NCBI GenBank assembly: GCA_028873845.1
Contig: JAPPNO010000131.1
Coordinates: forward strand, 1 to 50,152
Direction of reading: 5' to 3'
DNA from: Gemmatimonadota bacterium
Lineage (GTDB): Bacteria; Gemmatimonadota; Gemmatimonadetes; Longimicrobiales; Gaopeijiaceae
Length of the DNA: 50,152 bases
The notes below the pieces were generated by a model. That model saw only the letters and a list, made by a program, of their open reading frames with translations. It was not told the origin of the DNA and ran no database searches. Positions 24,654 to 32,583 of this stretch are shown here, piece by piece. Numbering within the stretch: position 1 is the first letter of the stretch; each line of letters opens with the position of its first letter. Position numbers and translations under genes: made by a program.

Positions 24654-26519
24654 GTGAGGAATGCCCCGAGGGTTCCTCGGCGAGCCGCCATCCTCCGCCG
24701 CACCGCCGGCGCGGTCCTCGCGTCGGCGTGCGCGGGGTTTCCGGTCACCGCCTCCGCGCAGGAAGCGAGCGTCGCCGCGGGCGACAGCGCCTGTGACGGT
24801 CCCGTCATCGGCGAGATCTTCGTCGACAACCACACCATCTATCCGCCGGTGCCCGATTCCGGCCAGGGCGCAAACCGGGTCGGCCGTTTCGCCCACTGGG
24901 TCGCCAGCAGGCTCCACCGCCGCACCCGGCCGGGCCTGATCCGTAATGAACTGCTGTTCAAGGAAGGCGACTGCTTCGACCCGTTCCTGATCGAGGAGTC
25001 CGCGCGCATCCTGAGGGGCCTTTCCTTCATCGCGGATGCCGATGTCTATCCCGTGGCGGTCTCGGAAACCGAGGTCCATGTCGTCGTCGACACCCGGGAC
25101 AAGTGGACGCTCAAGCTCGACATCCGTGCCGATTTCGACGAACGCCTCCGGCTCACGCACGTTTCGGTCACCGAGGAGAACCTGATGGGCACCGGTACCC
25201 TGCTCGGCGCCTACCTCATCGAGCGGGACGAAAGGCGGGACCTGGGGCTGGAACTGCGAACGCCGCGCCTGGCCGGGACGCGAATGGACGGCAGGATCGG
25301 CGGCGGGACAACCCGCACGGGGAGGTTCTTTCACGAATCGCTTACGTACCCGTTCGTCGGAGAGGTGGGTCATTGGGCGTTCGTAGAGTTCCTTTCGTAC
25401 CGGGAAGACCTGTTCCGCTATTCGGTTCCGGCCGAATCGGACTTCACCCATGTGAATCTGCCCATGCAAGCCACCCGCGCGGCGACCATGCTTGCGCGGC
25501 GTTTCGGCACGCCCGGGGACCTGACGGTGGTGGGTGCCGGGGTCTCCTGGGAGGACATCTCCTTTGACGACTACCCCGGCGGGGTCACGGTGGTATCCGG
25601 GTTCGATTTTTCCAACCCCGATACCGCGGACGCCGCCACCGCGGAGGTGCTGCTTCCTCATGTTAACCGGCGGCGCGCCGCCCGCCTCGACTTCATGGCC
25701 GGCAAGCGGAACATCGGTTTCGTCACCAGGCGCGGGCTCGACGCTCTGCGCGCCAACCAGGACGTACCCGTGGGCACCCAGGCGCTCGTCACCATCGCCA
25801 CCACCCTGGGCGCGCCCACCTGGGCCGCGGACGACGACTACCACGAACTGCGCGGCTGGGTCTCGCTGTTCGGCGGAGCGGTCGGTGACAGCTGGGTCGT
25901 CAATTCCGAGCTGGCGATCGAAGCGGCCCGCCCTATCGGGGGCGGCGGCGGCCTGCGCGACGTGCTCGGCGAGGCCGGCGCCCACTTCTACTGGCAACCC
26001 GGCCGGCGGGCCGAAGGAAGCGCCGCCGCCGGGACGCCCCGGCACACGCTGGTGCTGGGTCTCACGGGGGTGGGAGGATGGAATACGTCGCTCCCGTTTC
26101 AACTCACGCTCGGCGGCACGGGCGGAGTGCGAGGCTACAGCAGGGAGGACTTGCCGGTGGGCCGCAGGGTCGTGGTCCAATTGGAGGACAGGGTCGTGCT
26201 CGGCACCATTCCGGGCCTCTTCGATGTCGGACTTACCCTCTTCGGCGATGTGGGCAGCGGCTGGCACGGAGGTGTTCCGTTCGGCGCGGATACGGGCCTC
26301 AAGGGGGCGGTGGGTGCCGGGCTGCGCATCGCCCTTCCGCCCGGGGCCAGGCAGGTCGTGAGAGTCGATCTGGCCGCGCCGCTACAGGCTGGCGGACTTC
26401 GCAATCTTCGGTTCAGGATCGGCTACGACGCCGTCAGTCTCCTGACCGCATTCGGCGATCTGCAGGCGCGCCGAAGCCGGAGCGCAAGCGCCGCCAGGGC
26501 CATCCTCGGCAACCGCTAG
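24654..26519 (+). CDS. BamA/TamA-type outer-membrane protein with one POTRA-like domain
   Basis: The protein has a signal peptide (basic n-region, then AGAVLASACAGFPVTASAQ), one POTRA-like module (GEIFVDNHTIYPP, then IRNELLFKEGDCFDPFLIEE, LRGLSFIADADVYPV and EVHVVVDTRDKWTLKLDI) and a C-terminal barrel of alternating strands. The segment GGTGGVRGYSREDLPVGRR holds the VRGY motif seen in loop 6 of Omp85 proteins, and LTLFGDVGSGW is the last-strand signature. At about 620 residues it is shorter than BamA (five POTRA domains) and fits TamA-like or uncharacterised Omp85 members. Start is uncertain: the frame is open from 24552, and GTG at 24654 was chosen for its fit to the signal peptide and a GAGAG upstream. 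Confidence 0.82.
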   Translation: MRNAPRVPRRAAILRRTAGAVLASACAGFPVTASAQEASVAAGDSACDGPVIGEIFVDNHTIYPPVPDSGQGANRVGRFAHWVASRLHRRTRPGLIRNELLFKEGDCFDPFLIEESARILRGLSFIADADVYPVAVSETEVHVVVDTRDKWTLKLDIRADFDERLRLTHVSVTEENLMGTGTLLGAYLIERDERRDLGLELRTPRLAGTRMDGRIGGGTTRTGRFFHESLTYPFVGEVGHWAFVEFLSYREDLFRYSVPAESDFTHVNLPMQATRAATMLARRFGTPGDLTVVGAGVSWEDISFDDYPGGVTVVSGFDFSNPDTADAATAEVLLPHVNRRRAARLDFMAGKRNIGFVTRRGLDALRANQDVPVGTQALVTIATTLGAPTWAADDDYHELRGWVSLFGGAVGDSWVVNSELAIEAARPIGGGGGLRDVLGEAGAHFYWQPGRRAEGSAAAGTPRHTLVLGLTGVGGWNTSLPFQLTLGGTGGVRGYSREDLPVGRRVVVQLEDRVVLGTIPGLFDVGLTLFGDVGSGWHGGVPFGADTGLKGAVGAGLRIALPPGARQVVRVDLAAPLQAGGLRNLRFRIGYDAVSLLTAFGDLQARRSRSASAARAILGNR

Positions 26520-26672
26520 CAGCCCGTGGACAAAATCCCCCCGGCATTCGACCGGCGATGCATCCGCGCTGGCCGCTCGCGGAGTGCTTTCGCCGCGGGC
26601 CGAGGGAGACGGAACCACGGAACCTTCTCGCTCCATGCGACCCCGAAATCCCGACATCCGGCCCGAAAACAT

Positions 26673-26701
26673 TTGACTTGAATCCCCGATCGCGGTACAA
26701 T
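26673..26701 (+). promoter_or_regulatory. Near-consensus sigma-70 promoter of the sigma-factor gene
   Basis: TTGACT (26673-26678) and TACAAT (26696-26701) are exactly 17 bp apart. Transcription would start near 26708, giving an untranslated leader of about 117 nt. Confidence 0.7.
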
Positions 26702-26812
26702 GGTTCCACTTTCCCCGGTATCCACAACCGTACACAAGCGGATTCCCGCCACCGCACGACAAGTTTCGGCACACCGGCTACCGGGGAACTGGCCAGGGCA
26801 AACCATCTTTCC

Positions 26813-26818
26813 AGGAGG
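26813..26818 (+). promoter_or_regulatory. Ribosome binding site that decides a TTG start
   Basis: A perfect AGGAGG ends 6 bp before a TTG codon at 26825 that opens the conserved sigma-factor sequence. No ATG or GTG stands at a useful distance, so this site fixes the start. Confidence 0.75.
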
Positions 26819-26824
26819 ACGGCA

Positions 26825-27685
26825 TTGTTCGGAGCTTCGCGAGGCCTCGATTCATTCGATCAGTATCTCCAAGACGTGGAGCGGTACCCACTCATTTCGG
26901 ACCCCGAAGAAGAAAGGGCTCTGGCCAGGCGAGCTCGAACAGGTGACAAGGAAGCGGCGGAACGTCTGGTCACCGCCAACCTCCGATTCGTCATCTCCTA
27001 TGTGAAGAAGTACCAGGGCCGCGGGCTCGGTCTCGCGGAGCTGGTGTGCATCGGGAACGAGGGCCTCCTCAAGGCGGTCAAGAAGTTCGATCCCGACAAG
27101 GGCGTGAAGTTCATCTCGTACGCCGTCTGGTGGATCCGCCAGACCGTGCTCCAGGCGCTGGCCGAGCAGACCCGCTCCGTCCGCATTCCCCTGAACCAGA
27201 ACTCCAACCTGGCCCGTCTGGCGCGCACCAACACCGCGCTCACCCAGCAGCTGGGCCGCACCCCGACGGACCAGGAGCTTGCCCGCGAGATGGGCGAGCC
27301 CCTCGACACGGTGCGCGCGCTTCGCCGCGTGGCCGCCGCCGAACTCAGCCTGGACGCCCCCCTCGACCGGGGCGACCGGGACAGCGCCAGCTTCGGCGAG
27401 CGCTTCGCCGGGGCGGACGGCACGGAGATCGAGGAGGACGTGGAGGCGACGGCCCGCCGCCACTACCTCGAGACCATGTTCGACAGCTATCTCACCGAGC
27501 GCGAACGCAAGATCCTCTACCTCTACTACGGGCTGGACGACGGCGAGGAGCGCACTCTCGAGGAGATCGGTTCGCTCCTGGGCGTGACCCGCGAACGCAT
27601 CCGCCAGATACGCAACCGCGCCTTCGAAAAGCTCCGGGACAGCCCACAGGGCGATTCCCTTTCGGGGTTCTGGATCACGAACTGA
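26825..27685 (+). CDS. RNA polymerase sigma factor, RpoD/SigA-like, short form
   Basis: The 286-residue sigma-70 factor contains regions 1.2 to 4.2 but no region 1.1. Region 1.2 begins DSFDQYLQDVERYPLISDPEEE. Region 2 reads LVTANLRFVISYVKKYQGRG, then VKKFDPDKGVKFISYAVWWIRQ (region 2.3-2.4, -10 recognition). Region 3 holds RIPLNQNSNLARLA. Region 4.2 reads LEEIGSLLGVTRERIRQIRN (-35 recognition). The strong region 2.4 agreement points to a group 1 or 2 sigma factor, and many Gemmatimonadota carry such short primary-type factors. In region 2.2 the usual LIQEGN-type motif reads LVCIGNEGL, which is unusual. The start is a TTG with a perfect ribosome site. The gene has its own promoter; ssb converges downstream. 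Confidence 0.92.
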   Translation: MFGASRGLDSFDQYLQDVERYPLISDPEEERALARRARTGDKEAAERLVTANLRFVISYVKKYQGRGLGLAELVCIGNEGLLKAVKKFDPDKGVKFISYAVWWIRQTVLQALAEQTRSVRIPLNQNSNLARLARTNTALTQQLGRTPTDQELAREMGEPLDTVRALRRVAAAELSLDAPLDRGDRDSASFGERFAGADGTEIEEDVEATARRHYLETMFDSYLTERERKILYLYYGLDDGEERTLEEIGSLLGVTRERIRQIRNRAFEKLRDSPQGDSLSGFWITN

Positions 27686-27764
27686 CCCTTCCCAGGGCGG
27701 TTGAGGTTGAGCTCTCCCTGCCCGGGCGGGCTGGCAGCCTGTCCGTCACACCGGGCCCCGCCCG

Positions 27765-28100
27765 CTACTGCCCGTTGCGCGAAGTCAGCATGATCATCTC
27801 TCGTGCGCGTATCTCCGCCGTCGGAATCGTCACCCCGTCGCGCTCGTAGGAGTCGTACTGCAAGTAGCCTTCGACGTACAGCCGGTCCCCCTTCGACACG
27901 TAATCCTCGGCCACCTGGGCCAGCCTTCCCCACAGGTTCACCCTGTGCCAGTCGGTCCGCTCCTCCGGCTCCTCTCCGCCGGTCCGCCAGTTGGTGGCGA
28001 GCGAAACCCGGGCCACCTTGACCCCGGAGCTCGTGACACGGACATCGGGGTCGCTCCCCACGTTGCCCACCAGAATGATCTTGTTTACCGAACGGCTCAC
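27765..28100 (-). CDS. ssb: Single-stranded DNA-binding protein, tail-less
   Basis: The 111-residue OB-fold protein of the SSB family contains NKIILVGNVGSDPDVRVT at the N-terminus, VARVSLATNWRT, TDWHRVNLWGRLAQVAEDYV and KGDRLYVEGYLQYDSYERDG. These match the DNA-binding core, including the aromatic residues (W and F/Y) that stack on ssDNA. The protein ends directly after the OB fold (EMIMLTSRNGQ). It lacks the flexible linker and the acidic DDDIPF tail used by replicative SSBs to bind partner proteins. The start is a GTG (28098-28100) with GGAGGA 6-7 bp upstream. It converges on the sigma-factor gene across 79 bp. It may be an accessory SSB. Confidence 0.9.
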   Translation of the reverse strand: MSRSVNKIILVGNVGSDPDVRVTSSGVKVARVSLATNWRTGGEEPEERTDWHRVNLWGRLAQVAEDYVSKGDRLYVEGYLQYDSYERDGVTIPTAEIRAREMIMLTSRNGQ

Positions 28101-28353
28101 GGTCGATCCTCCGTCTGCGATTGCGGGTCCGGCCGCGCGACTCCCCGGTGCGGTTCCTGCCGGCTGGTCCCCGGTGACTGTTGTGGACGGGCAAGATCGG
28201 CCCTCAAACGGGGCGCCTACATAGCAATTCGGGACTGAGTTTCGACGGGAACCCCGTGGAGCCGCGGACCGAAGCCTCCGGCATTCGGGCCCCCTGTCCG
28301 CACGGCCCCCGACACCCATTTCCGGACCCCTGCATCGGCCCGGTCCCCTCACC

Positions 28354-31122
28354 TCACCCCTTGCAGTCGTACCAGGTCTTCCCGGACCCCGTGTCCACGC
28401 GCAACGGCACCTTCAGCTCCACGGCGGACTCCATCACCTCGACGACCGTTCCGGTAACCTCCTCCACGCGTCCCTCCTCGACCTCGAAGACCAGCTCGTC
28501 GTGCACCTGCAGCAGCATGCGCACGCCGGCCGCGTCCTCCAGAACGCGCGCCAGCCGGATCATCGCGACCTTGATGAGGTCGGCCGCCGTCCCCTGGATC
28601 GGCGTGTTCTGCGCAACCCGTTCCCCGAACTGGCGCACGTTCCAGGCCCGCGCCCGAAGTTCGGGCACGAAGCGCCGCCGCCCCATCAGGGTCTCCACGT
28701 AGCCCAGCCGTTTCGCCTGCGCCACCTGTTCGTCGAGGAAGTGCCGCACCCCGGCAAAGCGCTCGAAGTACTGCGAGATGAATCGCTTCGCCTCGTCCAT
28801 CGATATGCCGAGCTGCCGTGCGAGCGAGAACGGACCCTGGCCGTACAGGGTCGCGAAATTCACCGTCTTGGCCCGGTCGCGCATGCCGCCCGCAACCTCC
28901 TCCACGGGCACGTCGAAGATCACGGCCGCGGTCTCGCGGTGGACGTCCTTGCCCTCCCTGAAGGCACGCACGAAGACGTCGTCGCCCGAGAAGTGGGCCA
29001 GGATGCGGAGTTCGATCTGGGAGTAGTCGGCGGTCACCAGCAGCGTGCCCGGCGCGGCAACGAACCCGTGCCGGATCTCGCGGCCGATGTCGGTGCGAAT
29101 GGGGATGTTCTGCAGGTTGGGATCGGAGGACGAAAGACGGCCGGTCGCCGCGACCGTCTGGTTGAAGGTCGTGTGAATCCTCCTCGTCTCCGGGTTGACC
29201 AGCGCCGGAAGCGCGTCCACGTAGGTGTTTCTGAGCTTCTCCAGCTGCCGGTAGTCCATCATCAGCTGCGGCAGCCGGTGGCCGTCCACGGCCAGACGCT
29301 CAAGCACCGAGGAATCGGTGGAGGGGCCTGTCTTGGTGCGCTTGATGACCGGCAGCTTCAGCCGCTCGAAGAGCACTTCGCGCAGCTGCGGCGTCGAGTT
29401 GATGTTGAACTCGGTTCCCGCGACGCGGTGGATGTCCTCGCGGATCAGGCGCAGTTCCCGGGCCAGGCGCCGGCTCATCTCCGCGAAGAATGCGGCGTCG
29501 ATCCCCACGCCGTTCATTTCCATGCCGGCAAGGACGGGGATCAGCGGCGTCTCGAGTTCGTCGAAGAGTTCCTCCATGCCCTGCGCCGCCAGGTTGGCGG
29601 CAAACCGCTCCCACAGGGGCAGCGGCAACTCCACCTGTTCGCAGGCGAAGGCCAGGGCCTCCGCGGCCGGGACATCGGCGAAGGCACGGCGCTTCTTCCC
29701 CGTTCCCAGCACGCTCGCCGGGGGGGTAGCGTCGCGCCCGAGGAAATCGGTGGCGAGCGCGGCCAGGTCCTGGCGGCGGCGGCCGGGGTCGAGCACGTAC
29801 GATGCGACCATCACGTCCCGCAGCGGCCCCGCCAGCTCGACACCTGCGCGCCGGCATGCGATCAGCGACCGCTTGAGATCGTGCCCCACCTTGGTGATCG
29901 ACGGGTCGGCCAGCACGCCACGGAGCGGCGCGAGGGCTTTACTGCCCAGGCCGGGCAGGTTGGGGTTGCGTCCCGCGTCGAGGTCTCCCAACTCCAGGGC
30001 GACCGCCCCGCCGTGCGCCAGCGGCAGGTAGTACGCCGTTTCCGCTTCCGCGGCCACCGCGATCCCCGCCACCCTTCCCCGCACCGGCTGCAGATTGTCG
30101 TTCAGCACCGCCACGGCCATCGCTCCGGCCTCCCTGCATGCCCGTGCGATCCCCACCACCTCCTCCACATCCGTGACCAGCACGTATTCGGCCCTCGAGC
30201 AGGCCTCCTCCCCCGCCGGCCCGCCGCTCTCCCGGTCGAGCCGTTCCAGCAGCGTGCGAAACTCCAGGTCCACGTACAGCGCCCGCAGCCGCTCGTTGTC
30301 GGGCTCCGAGACCCGCAGATCCTCCAGGTCCGCATCGACCTCCACATCGGTCCGGATCGTGACGAGATCCTTCGACAGCACCACCTGCTCCCGGTTGGCC
30401 AGCAGCGACTCCCGCGGCCGCTTCGCCCTCACTTCGCCTGCGTGCTCCAGTATCTCCTCGACGCCGCCGTACGTCTCCAGCAGGGTGCGCGCCGTCTTGG
30501 GACCGATCCCCGGGGCGCCCGGCACGTTGTCCGAGCTGTCGCCCACCAGCGCCAGGTAGTCCACGACGCGGTCCGGCGCGACCCCGAACTTCTCCGCCGC
30601 GTTCCGTTCGTCCACCCAGTTGGCCGCCACCCCGTGCGGACCGCCCCGCCCCGGGTTGAGCAGATGCACCCCCGGCCGCACCAGCTGGAAGAAGTCCTTG
30701 TCCCCCGAAACGATCACCGCCTCCAGCCCCTCCTCGACCGCACGCGCGGCCAGCGTCCCTATGACGTCGTCGGCCTCCCACCCCTCCACCGCGATCACGC
30801 GGTCGCCGAATGCCTCGACCAGTTCACGGATGCGCGGCAGGCTCTCGCGCAGCTCCTGCGGCATCTTTTCGCGGGTGGCCTTGTACTCCGGAAACAGTTC
30901 GGTTCGATGACTGCGGCCCGAATCGAACACAACCGCGATGTAGTCCGGATCGTGCTCGTCGCGGATGCCGTACAGGAAGTTGGCGAACCCGAAGGGGGCG
31001 GACGTGTTCTCGCCGCGCGCGTTCGTGAGCGGGCGGTTCAGGAAGGCGAAGAACGACCTGTAGATCAGCGCGTAGGCGTCGATCAGGAAGAGTCGCGGGG
31101 CGGTCTTGGGAGGGATGTCCAT
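28354..31122 (-). CDS. polA: DNA polymerase I
   Basis: The 922-residue enzyme has three domains. Residues 1-~290 are the 5'-3' exonuclease (PRLFLIDAYALIYRSFFAF, VAVEGWEADDVIGTLA, ALVGDSSDNVPGAPGIGPKT). The middle 3'-5' exonuclease fold is degenerate: the expected DxE pair reads AVAVLNDNLQPV, and the later catalytic Asp positions read Ser and Gln, so proofreading is predicted to be absent. The C-terminal polymerase has all motifs: TADYSQIELRILAHFSGD (A), DRAKTVNFATLYGQG (B, O helix) and LLQVHDELVFEVEEG (C, catalytic Asp). It acts in Okazaki processing and repair. The ATG (31120-31122) gives the family length. The next gene upstream is the divergent MscS gene. Confidence 0.95.
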   Translation of the reverse strand: MDIPPKTAPRLFLIDAYALIYRSFFAFLNRPLTNARGENTSAPFGFANFLYGIRDEHDPDYIAVVFDSGRSHRTELFPEYKATREKMPQELRESLPRIRELVEAFGDRVIAVEGWEADDVIGTLAARAVEEGLEAVIVSGDKDFFQLVRPGVHLLNPGRGGPHGVAANWVDERNAAEKFGVAPDRVVDYLALVGDSSDNVPGAPGIGPKTARTLLETYGGVEEILEHAGEVRAKRPRESLLANREQVVLSKDLVTIRTDVEVDADLEDLRVSEPDNERLRALYVDLEFRTLLERLDRESGGPAGEEACSRAEYVLVTDVEEVVGIARACREAGAMAVAVLNDNLQPVRGRVAGIAVAAEAETAYYLPLAHGGAVALELGDLDAGRNPNLPGLGSKALAPLRGVLADPSITKVGHDLKRSLIACRRAGVELAGPLRDVMVASYVLDPGRRRQDLAALATDFLGRDATPPASVLGTGKKRRAFADVPAAEALAFACEQVELPLPLWERFAANLAAQGMEELFDELETPLIPVLAGMEMNGVGIDAAFFAEMSRRLARELRLIREDIHRVAGTEFNINSTPQLREVLFERLKLPVIKRTKTGPSTDSSVLERLAVDGHRLPQLMMDYRQLEKLRNTYVDALPALVNPETRRIHTTFNQTVAATGRLSSSDPNLQNIPIRTDIGREIRHGFVAAPGTLLVTADYSQIELRILAHFSGDDVFVRAFREGKDVHRETAAVIFDVPVEEVAGGMRDRAKTVNFATLYGQGPFSLARQLGISMDEAKRFISQYFERFAGVRHFLDEQVAQAKRLGYVETLMGRRRFVPELRARAWNVRQFGERVAQNTPIQGTAADLIKVAMIRLARVLEDAAGVRMLLQVHDELVFEVEEGRVEEVTGTVVEVMESAVELKVPLRVDTGSGKTWYDCKG

Positions 31123-31180
31123 GGGCTGGCTGGCGCCTCGGGTGCCCGCAGGATCCGGGGACGGCGGGGTTCCCGGGGAC

Positions 31181-31210
31181 TTGCGTACCGAGCCGGCGGG
31201 GCAATATAAC
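31181..31210 (+). promoter_or_regulatory. Predicted promoter of the MscS/NTPase operon
   Basis: TTGCGT (31181-31186) and TATAAC (31205-31210) are 18 bp apart, 41 bp before the MscS start codon. The -35 match is weak, but the -10 lies in the only AT-rich patch of this divergent region. Confidence 0.45.
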
Positions 31211-31251
31211 GAGTCCCCCACGGTGACGACGCAACCCGAAGCGAGCGAACC

Positions 31252-32583
31252 ATGCACACACGCCGGCCCCGCACGAGACGTGGCGGCACGCGGCCGATTT
31301 CCCGCGAGCGCCCGGAGCGGCGTGGCGCGCAACAGGCACGAGGCTCCGCGTGGACGCCGCGGCTGGCCTGGCTCGTCGGCGCCCTGTTGCTGGCCGGCTG
31401 CCAGCGGGACTCCGACTCCGGCGAAAACCGGGAGTCCGCGGCCGGGCAACCGGCGGTGCAGGATTCGGGAGCCCCGGCGTCATCCGGTCCGGCTTCCCCC
31501 ACCGGCCCCGCGGCCCCGACCCCGGAAGACTCCATCACGGCCGCGGGGGTACAGCTCTCGCCACCGGCCGCGACCCCACAACAACCCGGCACCCCTCCCG
31601 CAACCGCCCAGGACTCGCTGGCCGTGACGCTGACCGGCATCATGTCGGCCCAGGAGCGCATCCTTGCCCGCCTGGACTCGATGGAGGCCGCGCGGCCGGC
31701 CGCCGGGACCGAGGGTGCCGCGCCCACCGAGACGGGCGGGATCGACCTGGAGGAAGCCCGCGACGAAGTCACGAACCTCGGTCTCGCGATCTTCTGGTCG
31801 ATCCTGGTGCTGATCCTCTTCCGCTTCCTCATCCGTGGCCTGATCTGGATCCTGGAGACGCTGGCGGAACGGAGCGTGAGAAGGCGCCTCACCTTCAAGT
31901 GGCTGATCCCCATCACGCGCATGCTGCTCTGGGGCGTCGCGGCGTATCTGATCGTCCGCCAGATCTTCAGGGTCGACGCGCAGGGGATTCTAGCGGCGAG
32001 CGCGGCGCTGGGCGTGGCGCTGGGGTTCGCCGCGCAGGACCTCCTCAAGAACGTCTTCGGCGGCCTCATCGTCGTCTTCGACCAGCCGTTCCAGGTGGGC
32101 GACAAGATCTCCGTCGGCGGCACCTACGGCGAGGTGGTCTCGATCGGCCTGCGCTCGACCCGCATCGTGACGGCCGACGACGACTTCGTGTCCGTGCCGA
32201 ATTCGCAGGTCGTCGAGGAGCAGGTGGCCAACGCGAACGCGGGAGAACTCAACTGCCAGGTGTTGACGAACCTCTACCTGCCGGGACGGGTCGACGAGCG
32301 CGCGGCGAAGGAGATCGCCTTCGAGGCCGCGGTGAACTCCAAGTACGTCTTCCTCGAGAAGCCCATCCAGGTGTTCATCGAGGACGAGTTCCACACCACC
32401 TTCGTCACCCGGGTCAAGGTGCGGGCCTATGTTCTGGACCCCCGCTTCGAGTTCCTGCTGAGGAGCGACATCACCGAACGGGCGCGCGACGGCTTCCGCG
32501 CGGCCGGGCTGGCTCCCGAGCACGACTGGTATCCGCTGGCGGTGTCGGGCACGCCCGGGGCGGGTGACACGGTGGCGTCGTGA
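31252..32583 (+). CDS. MscS-type mechanosensitive channel with a lipoprotein-like N-terminus
   Basis: The 443-residue protein contains the MscS core: a pore helix QGILAASAALGVALGFAAQD with the small-residue pattern, then LLKNVFGGLIVVFDQPFQVGDKI, GTYGEVVSIGLRSTRIVTAD (beta domain) and VSVPNSQVVEEQVAN. TM helices precede it (VTNLGLAIFWSILVLILFRFL and WLIPITRMLLWGVAAYLIV). Unusually, the N-terminus has a hydrophobic stretch ending in LLLAGC, a perfect lipobox, and then about 100 residues of Pro/Ala/Ser/Thr-rich linker with a helical patch (MSAQERILARLDSME). MscS channels open under membrane tension. The stop overlaps the start of the large NTPase gene by 4 bp (GTGA), implying one operon and coupled translation. 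No Shine-Dalgarno site is evident. Confidence 0.9.
   Translation: MHTRRPRTRRGGTRPISRERPERRGAQQARGSAWTPRLAWLVGALLLAGCQRDSDSGENRESAAGQPAVQDSGAPASSGPASPTGPAAPTPEDSITAAGVQLSPPAATPQQPGTPPATAQDSLAVTLTGIMSAQERILARLDSMEAARPAAGTEGAAPTETGGIDLEEARDEVTNLGLAIFWSILVLILFRFLIRGLIWILETLAERSVRRRLTFKWLIPITRMLLWGVAAYLIVRQIFRVDAQGILAASAALGVALGFAAQDLLKNVFGGLIVVFDQPFQVGDKISVGGTYGEVVSIGLRSTRIVTADDDFVSVPNSQVVEEQVANANAGELNCQVLTNLYLPGRVDERAAKEIAFEAAVNSKYVFLEKPIQVFIEDEFHTTFVTRVKVRAYVLDPRFEFLLRSDITERARDGFRAAGLAPEHDWYPLAVSGTPGAGDTVAS

Larger units (their letters stand above)
26520..26824. other. Intergenic region holding the sigma-factor promoter and leader
   Basis: No gene is seen in these 305 bp. The first part after the barrel gene stop shows no T-tract terminator. 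The second part carries a near-consensus promoter at 26673-26701 and a leader of about 117 bp before the sigma-factor start. The leader contains no recognisable riboswitch or small ORF that I can support. Confidence 0.6.

Noticed and set aside
28501-31209. Long open frame of 902 codons on the plus strand opposite polA
   Set aside because: It is antisense to a clear polA gene. Its Arg/His-rich translation matches no family; long mirror frames are expected in very GC-rich coding DNA.
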